From positions 1-48,539 of the forward strand of contig JAKFWA010000130.1 in NCBI GenBank assembly GCA_021732995.1: 48,539 bases of DNA, given 5' to 3'. The notes beneath the pieces are model-generated. The model saw only the letters and a list, made by a program, of their open reading frames with translations, ran no database searches and was not told the DNA's origin. Position numbers and translations under genes: made by a program. The DNA comes from Planctomycetaceae bacterium (GTDB taxonomy: Bacteria; Planctomycetota; Planctomycetia; Planctomycetales; Planctomycetaceae). Position 1 is the stretch's first letter. Each line of letters opens with the position of its first letter. Of the stretch, positions 44,425 through 48,539 are shown piece by piece.

Positions 44425-46293
44425 ATGAGCAACGACCATAACACCACCGAGCTTCTGAAACTCGTCGATCAGGCAGTCACGGATGACAAGATCAAGCCCG
44501 CAACCGCGGTGAACCTGAAGCAATGGATCAGTGAGCCGCAGTTCGAGAAGTATCGCTCGGCCATCGCCGTCGAAGTCCGGGCCGGCAAGTGGAAGGAACT
44601 GGAAGCGTGCTTCTGGGAAGTGATTGAATTCGGCACCGGCGGCCGACGCGGGCCGATGGCGGACTACGGTTCCGCGACGATCAACGAGCGGACGATCGCG
44701 GAATCGGCGCATGGGCTCGCGGCCTACTACAAGCAGACGAGTGGTCGACCGATCGGCCGCGCGGTGATCTCACACGATTCGCGCAATCGTTCGCGCGAAT
44801 TCGCCGAACTGACAGCCTGTGTCTTCGCAGCTCACGGCTTGAAGGTCTTTTTGTTTGAGAGCATTCGCTCGACGCCCGAGCTGTCCTTCGCGGTGCTGCA
44901 TCTGAAGTGCGATGTCGGCGTGATGATTTCCGCCTCGCACAATCCACCGGCCGACAATGGCTTCAAGGCGTACTGGAGTCACGGTGGTCAGATCACCTCG
45001 CCGCACGACAAGGGAGTCGTCAATTGCGTCTATCAGGCGAAGGACATTCCGACGGTCAACTTCGCCGTCGCAGTTGCAGACGGTCGTATTGAGCTGATCG
45101 GCGAGGCGGTTGATGCCGTCTATGCGCGTTCGCTGGTGGAATTGAGCCTTTCGAAGAATCGCAACCTGCGTGCGATCTATTCGCCACTGCACGGAGTGGG
45201 TGAAACGTCGGTCTATCGCGTGTTGCAGGAAGCGGGCTTCAGCGGCGTGTCCATCTTTGAACCGCATCGCGAGCCCGACGGCAACTTCCCGAATGTCCCC
45301 AAGCAGTTGCCGAATCCTGAAAGTGCCAAGGTCTTTGAGCCGATTCTGCCGCAAGCCCGCGAACAGAACATCGGCTTGATTCTGGCCTCTGATCCTGACG
45401 CTGACCGCATTGCGGTGATGGTCCGCGATCCGAAGTCCGGCGATTACGTGCCGATCTCTGGCAATCAGCAAGGCGCGTTGATCACCGACTACATCGTTCG
45501 CAAACGCAGCAAGGCTGCTGCGGGTTCCGGACACAGCAGCAAGTTCACCGGGCCACTCACCGGCGACAACTATGTCGTTGAGACTCTGGTGACGACTCAA
45601 CTGACGGCTGCAATCGCGCGGGCCGCGAAACTGCGCGTCGTCGATAACCTGTTGGTCGGATTCAAGTACATCGGCGAAACGATGGACGCGCTCGGCGCCG
45701 ACAAGTTCGTCTTCGGAACGGAAGAATCACTGGGCTATCTCGCTGGCGACTACGCCCGTGATAAAGATGCGGCGATCGCGGCTCTGTACCTCTGCGAACT
45801 CGCCGCTGAACTCGCGGAAGAAGGCAAGACGCTGCTCGATCGTTTGACTGAGCTGTATGCCGAGTATGGCTACTACGCGGAACGTCAGCGCAACGACTAT
45901 GCCTATGGTCCCAGCGGCAAGGAACTGATCCTCGGTTTGATCGAAGCGTTCCGCAAGACGCCCCCGCAGGAACTGGGCGGAGTGAAGCTGACTGAGGTCC
46001 ACGACTACGGCAAGCACGAAATCCGCACTCTGCCGGCCAACACCAAGACCGCGGATCTGCCGCATCCACAGGGCAATCTGGTGATCTTCTTCGCCCAGCA
46101 TGACGACTGCCGCATTCGTTTTGCCGTGCGACCGTCGGGCACCGAACCGAAGATCAAGTTCTATCTGTTCGCCGAACCCAACGGCCCCGCCGGTGCTTCC
46201 GTCGCCGAGCACAAAGCTCGCACCGACGCGCGCCTGGATGCCTTCGAAAAGGCACTCGGCCAATGGGTCGAACCGCACATCACTGCGAAGTAA
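44425..46293 (+). CDS. Phosphohexomutase (phosphoglucomutase/phosphomannomutase family)
   Basis: A 622-residue alpha-D-phosphohexomutase moving phosphate between C1 and C6 of hexose phosphates. Catalytic Ser171 lies in ISASHNPP, the metal site is DPDADR (Asp323, 325, 327), the sugar loop is GTEESLGY, and the phosphate loop is RPSGTEPKIKFY (Arg569). Domain I begins about residue 60 after a helical extension. The length and GTEESLGY loop resemble the PGM2-like subgroup that can use glucose or pentose phosphates. I chose the ATG at 44425. It would feed sugar nucleotides to cell-surface glycans, fitting nearby glycosyltransferase and export genes in general terms only. Rpn and UDG genes follow closely on the same strand. 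Confidence 0.92.
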   Translation: MSNDHNTTELLKLVDQAVTDDKIKPATAVNLKQWISEPQFEKYRSAIAVEVRAGKWKELEACFWEVIEFGTGGRRGPMADYGSATINERTIAESAHGLAAYYKQTSGRPIGRAVISHDSRNRSREFAELTACVFAAHGLKVFLFESIRSTPELSFAVLHLKCDVGVMISASHNPPADNGFKAYWSHGGQITSPHDKGVVNCVYQAKDIPTVNFAVAVADGRIELIGEAVDAVYARSLVELSLSKNRNLRAIYSPLHGVGETSVYRVLQEAGFSGVSIFEPHREPDGNFPNVPKQLPNPESAKVFEPILPQAREQNIGLILASDPDADRIAVMVRDPKSGDYVPISGNQQGALITDYIVRKRSKAAAGSGHSSKFTGPLTGDNYVVETLVTTQLTAAIARAAKLRVVDNLLVGFKYIGETMDALGADKFVFGTEESLGYLAGDYARDKDAAIAALYLCELAAELAEEGKTLLDRLTELYAEYGYYAERQRNDYAYGPSGKELILGLIEAFRKTPPQELGGVKLTEVHDYGKHEIRTLPANTKTADLPHPQGNLVIFFAQHDDCRIRFAVRPSGTEPKIKFYLFAEPNGPAGASVAEHKARTDARLDAFEKALGQWVEPHITAK

Positions 46294-46329
46294 GCAAGGA
46301 ACATGGAAAAATCGCAGTGAGGATTCAAG

Positions 46330-47265
46330 ATGGGCACGGGCATCGATCCGAAGGTGGATTACGCCTTCAAGCGAGTCTTCGGCAGTGAAGAGAACACGAA
46401 CGTGTTGCAGCACATGCTCAACGCGTTCCTGAAAGATTCACTGCCGAACCCGATTACCGAAGTCACTCTTCTGAATCCGTTCTGTTTGACCGATGTCATC
46501 GACGACAAGCTGTCGATTCTGGACATCAAAGCTCGCGATCAGTTGGGCCGCGAGTACATCATCGAAGTGCAGTTGTTCGCGCACGCGAACTTTCCAGAGC
46601 GGCTGCTGTACTACGGCGCGAAGGAGTATTCCGCTCAACTGAGAGAAGGTGAGGACTATTCAGAACTGCGACCGGTGATCGTGGTCTGCTTCGTGAATGC
46701 GGACTTGTTTAAGGCTGCTCGCGACTACTACAGCAGCTTTGAATTGATCGACAGTCGGCAGCGGGTTCGCTTTAGTGATCACCTTCAATTTCAGATCGTC
46801 GAGTTGCCGAAGTTCTTGCAAACCCTCAATGATTTGCGAGACGATCGGGACCGGTGGACATACTTCATGCGGCATGGTGACGAATTCGATATCCAAACAT
46901 TGCCACCAGCGCTAGCTGAAGTTTCCGAGATCCAGCAAGCCACAGGAACGTTAACCATGGTCTCACAATCCCCCGCCGAGCGAGCTCAGTACGAGGCAAA
47001 GTTGAAGTTTGATCGTGACCGCAACGCCCAACTGCAGTTCGCGTTGGACGAGGGTAATCGCATAGGCCGATTGGAAGGCCAATCAGCGCAGGCACGTGCG
47101 ATGGTGTTGCGCATCGGACGACATCAATTCGGAGAACCTTCAGAGGCGATCGTCGCCGAACTGGAAGCGATCAAGAGCGTGGAGCGACTGGAACAGTTGG
47201 CGGATGAGATTCTGGATTGCAAAAGTTGGGATGCTTTGAACCTCGACGCATCGGGCAATTCGTAA
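46330..47265 (+). CDS. Rpn/PD-(D/E)XK nuclease-family transposase-like protein
   Basis: A 311-residue protein of the Rpn/PDDEXK family. The nuclease core is at the N-terminus: DPKVDYAFKRVFGSEENTNVLQHMLNAFL, then LSILDIKARDQLGREYIIEVQLF, giving the D...ExQ active-site pattern, then FPERLLYYGAKEYSAQL. Relatives act in RecA-independent recombination and are often counted as putative transposases, but no inverted repeats were noticed here. The C-terminus is a helical, charged tail. The gene starts 36 nt after the phosphohexomutase and ends 5 nt before the UDG gene. Confidence 0.87.
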   Translation: MGTGIDPKVDYAFKRVFGSEENTNVLQHMLNAFLKDSLPNPITEVTLLNPFCLTDVIDDKLSILDIKARDQLGREYIIEVQLFAHANFPERLLYYGAKEYSAQLREGEDYSELRPVIVVCFVNADLFKAARDYYSSFELIDSRQRVRFSDHLQFQIVELPKFLQTLNDLRDDRDRWTYFMRHGDEFDIQTLPPALAEVSEIQQATGTLTMVSQSPAERAQYEAKLKFDRDRNAQLQFALDEGNRIGRLEGQSAQARAMVLRIGRHQFGEPSEAIVAELEAIKSVERLEQLADEILDCKSWDALNLDASGNS

Positions 47266-47270
47266 CCCTT

Positions 47271-47972
47271 ATGCCGAAACCAAAAGCTGCTGCCTGGGAG
47301 GCACTGAACTCGAAGATCGTTGCATGCACACGATGTCCTCGATTGATTTGGCATTGCCAGTCTGTCGCCGCAGAGAAACGAAAGGCGTATCTCGATTGGG
47401 ATTACTGGGGCAAACCGGTTCCTAACTTCGGTGATCCGCGGGCTGAACTGTTGCTCGTTGGTCTGGCGCCGGGGGCTCATGGAGCTAATCGGACCGGGCG
47501 AATGTTTACGGGGGACCGCAGTGGCGACTGGCTGTATCGCGCGCTGCACAAGGCGGGCTTCGCGACGCAGGCAGAATCAACAGCGTGTGATGACGGGCTC
47601 CAGTTGGTGAACTGTGCCATCACCGCCGCCGGGCATTGTGCTCCTCCGGATAACAAGCCCACGCCGGATGAACTTGCACTCTGCGCGGACTGGCTCAGCC
47701 AGACAGTTGATCTGCTACCCGCTCGCGTGTTCGTGGCCCTCGGTCAAATCGCCTGGCGAAGCGTGATTGATCTCGCCCGCCAGCGCGATTGGTATCAAGG
47801 GAAAGTTCCCAAATTCGTGCATGCCGCCGAGGTTGATCTCGGTGCCGGACGCCGTCTGATAGGCAGCTTTCATCCCAGCCAGCAGAACACATTCACCGGA
47901 CGTCTGACCGAAGACATGCTCGACGCCATCTTCAGCCGCGCTCGCGAACTGATCGACGAACGCGACACATAG
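47271..47972 (+). CDS. Uracil-DNA glycosylase, family 5 (UDGb)
   Basis: A 233-residue enzyme that removes uracil (and often hypoxanthine) from DNA in base excision repair. Motif 1 is GLAPGAHGANRTGRMFTGD and motif 2 is HPSQQNTFTGRL, characteristic of UDGb and not of Ung. An iron-sulfur cluster is expected at Cys19, Cys22, Cys123 and Cys138 (CTRC, HCAPP, LCADW). The phrase YWGKPVPNFGDP is shared by the family. The start is the ATG at 47271, 5 nt after the Rpn stop, so translational coupling is possible. Confidence 0.93.
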   Translation: MPKPKAAAWEALNSKIVACTRCPRLIWHCQSVAAEKRKAYLDWDYWGKPVPNFGDPRAELLLVGLAPGAHGANRTGRMFTGDRSGDWLYRALHKAGFATQAESTACDDGLQLVNCAITAAGHCAPPDNKPTPDELALCADWLSQTVDLLPARVFVALGQIAWRSVIDLARQRDWYQGKVPKFVHAAEVDLGAGRRLIGSFHPSQQNTFTGRLTEDMLDAIFSRARELIDERDT

Positions 47973-47987
47973 ATCAGTTTCGGCAGT

Positions 47988-48539
47988 TCATTTCAGACTG
48001 CTCAGGAACTCCAGCAGGTCCGCGACCTGTTGAGCGGTCATGTCTTTGAGCAACAACTCGGGCATCAGCGACTGCCGCTGAGTGGCAATCTCCTCCACGG
48101 TACTGGCGGCGATGCGAACCTCTTCGTTCTTGATGGTCTTCAGCACAATCTCTTGCTCGGTGCGGCCGGTCATTAATCCTGTATGAACTTTGCCATCGTC
48201 GGTGACGATGACATAGCTCACGTACTTGGGATCAACGACCTTCGACGGTTCCAGGAGGCTGTCGAGGATCTGTGCCTTAGTGGCGCGCTTAGCGATTGCC
48301 GTTAACTCGGGGCCAAGGGGGGTGCCGACATCACCGACGCGATGGCAGTTCTTGCAGTTGATACCAGCAGTTTTGGTAAACAGCTCGCGACCGCTCTCCG
48401 CGTTCCCCTGCATCGCCAGCAGTTCTTGCGGACGAATGATCGAGCCCAGCCGTTTAACCCGACGTTCCACTGGCAGAAACTGTTCGAAGAGGTCTCGTAA
48501 TTGAGGCTCAGGTCGAGCGGTGGCAGCGTCCACGACTTG
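47988..48539 (-). CDS. PVC-type haem-binding (cytochrome c) C-terminal domain, partial
   Basis: The gene is cut by the right window edge; the frame is open to 48539, and the GTG at 48531-48533 is not a supported start. The visible 183 residues contain FTKTAGINCKNCHRVGDVGTPLGPELT, a single CxxCH haem site with the distal segment, then the planctomycete-type ending SLLEPSKVVDPKYVSYVIVTDDGKVHTGLMTGRTEQEIVLKTIKNEEVRI...LLKDMTAQQVADLLEFLSSLK. This is the TIGR02603-like haem-binding domain usually joined to a DUF7133 propeller; the full protein should extend about 800 residues further. It converges with the UDG gene. Confidence 0.9.
   Translation of the reverse strand, partial: QVVDAATARPEPQLRDLFEQFLPVERRVKRLGSIIRPQELLAMQGNAESGRELFTKTAGINCKNCHRVGDVGTPLGPELTAIAKRATKAQILDSLLEPSKVVDPKYVSYVIVTDDGKVHTGLMTGRTEQEIVLKTIKNEEVRIAASTVEEIATQRQSLMPELLLKDMTAQQVADLLEFLSSLK

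Noticed and set aside
46330-47265. Insertion sequence containing the Rpn-type gene
   Set aside because: No terminal inverted repeats or target duplications were noticed, and the gene is tightly packed with its neighbours.

Overview
The window looks like chromosomal DNA from a planctomycete (phylum Planctomycetota, probably order Planctomycetales). The reasoning is by gene content. There are two DUF1501 proteins with twin-arginine leaders, a membrane-bound-dehydrogenase-like (DUF7133-type) propeller protein, and a PVC-type haem-binding fragment at the right edge. There are also a ThuA-like protein, a Ser/Thr kinase with a membrane tail, a large alpha-2-macroglobulin, a BamA-type Omp85 protein and duplicated groEL. 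No rRNA, tRNA, CRISPR array, insertion sequence or replication origin was recognised. Genes are on both strands in short runs.

Layout. 1-7.3 kb: a ketoacyl synthase III, a small unknown, a DUF7133-type lipoprotein, a DUF1501 protein and a Gfo/Idh/MocA oxidoreductase. 7.3-9.9 kb: BamA-like protein with five POTRA-like units. 10.3-16.4 kb: chaperone block in the order groEL1-groES-groEL2, a strong terminator, then dnaJ-grpE (dnaK absent). A good sigma-54-type promoter match and an inverted repeat precede groEL1, and a 20-bp palindrome precedes groEL2. 16.4-20.1 kb: PDZ protein, PgpA and a Ser/Thr kinase in a 4-nt overlap, and a small unknown with a clear terminator. 20.8-24.0 kb: a Pro/Met/Gln-rich lipoprotein and a Wza-like exporter with a long Pro/Gly-rich insertion. 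24.0-30.7 kb: nrdR, stand-alone coaB and a 1797-residue alpha-2-macroglobulin with an intact thioester motif. 31.1-34.1 kb: a polytopic membrane protein and an exported helical (toroid-like) protein.

34.2-37.1 kb is the most unusual part: a compact accessory-looking module. On the minus strand lie a lamin-tail-domain protein and a DUF1883 protein. Divergently on the plus strand lie an ECF-like sigma factor, a very acidic protein and an ImmA/IrrE-type metallopeptidase, all three overlapping. The shared intergenic region carries the same 9-bp element facing each way. I read it as a candidate self-regulated sigma factor/protease module controlling a lamin-tail/DUF1883 pair; that function is inference.

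37.3-48.5 kb: ThuA-like protein, ribBA, a DUF3467 protein with a textbook terminator, a glycosyltransferase, a DUF1444-like protein, a second DUF1501 protein, a phosphohexomutase, an Rpn/PD-(D/E)XK protein, a family-5 uracil-DNA glycosylase and the truncated PVC-type cytochrome domain.

All functions are assigned by reading motifs; no database search was run. Start codons were often moved downstream to fit signal peptides, Shine-Dalgarno sites or family N-termini.
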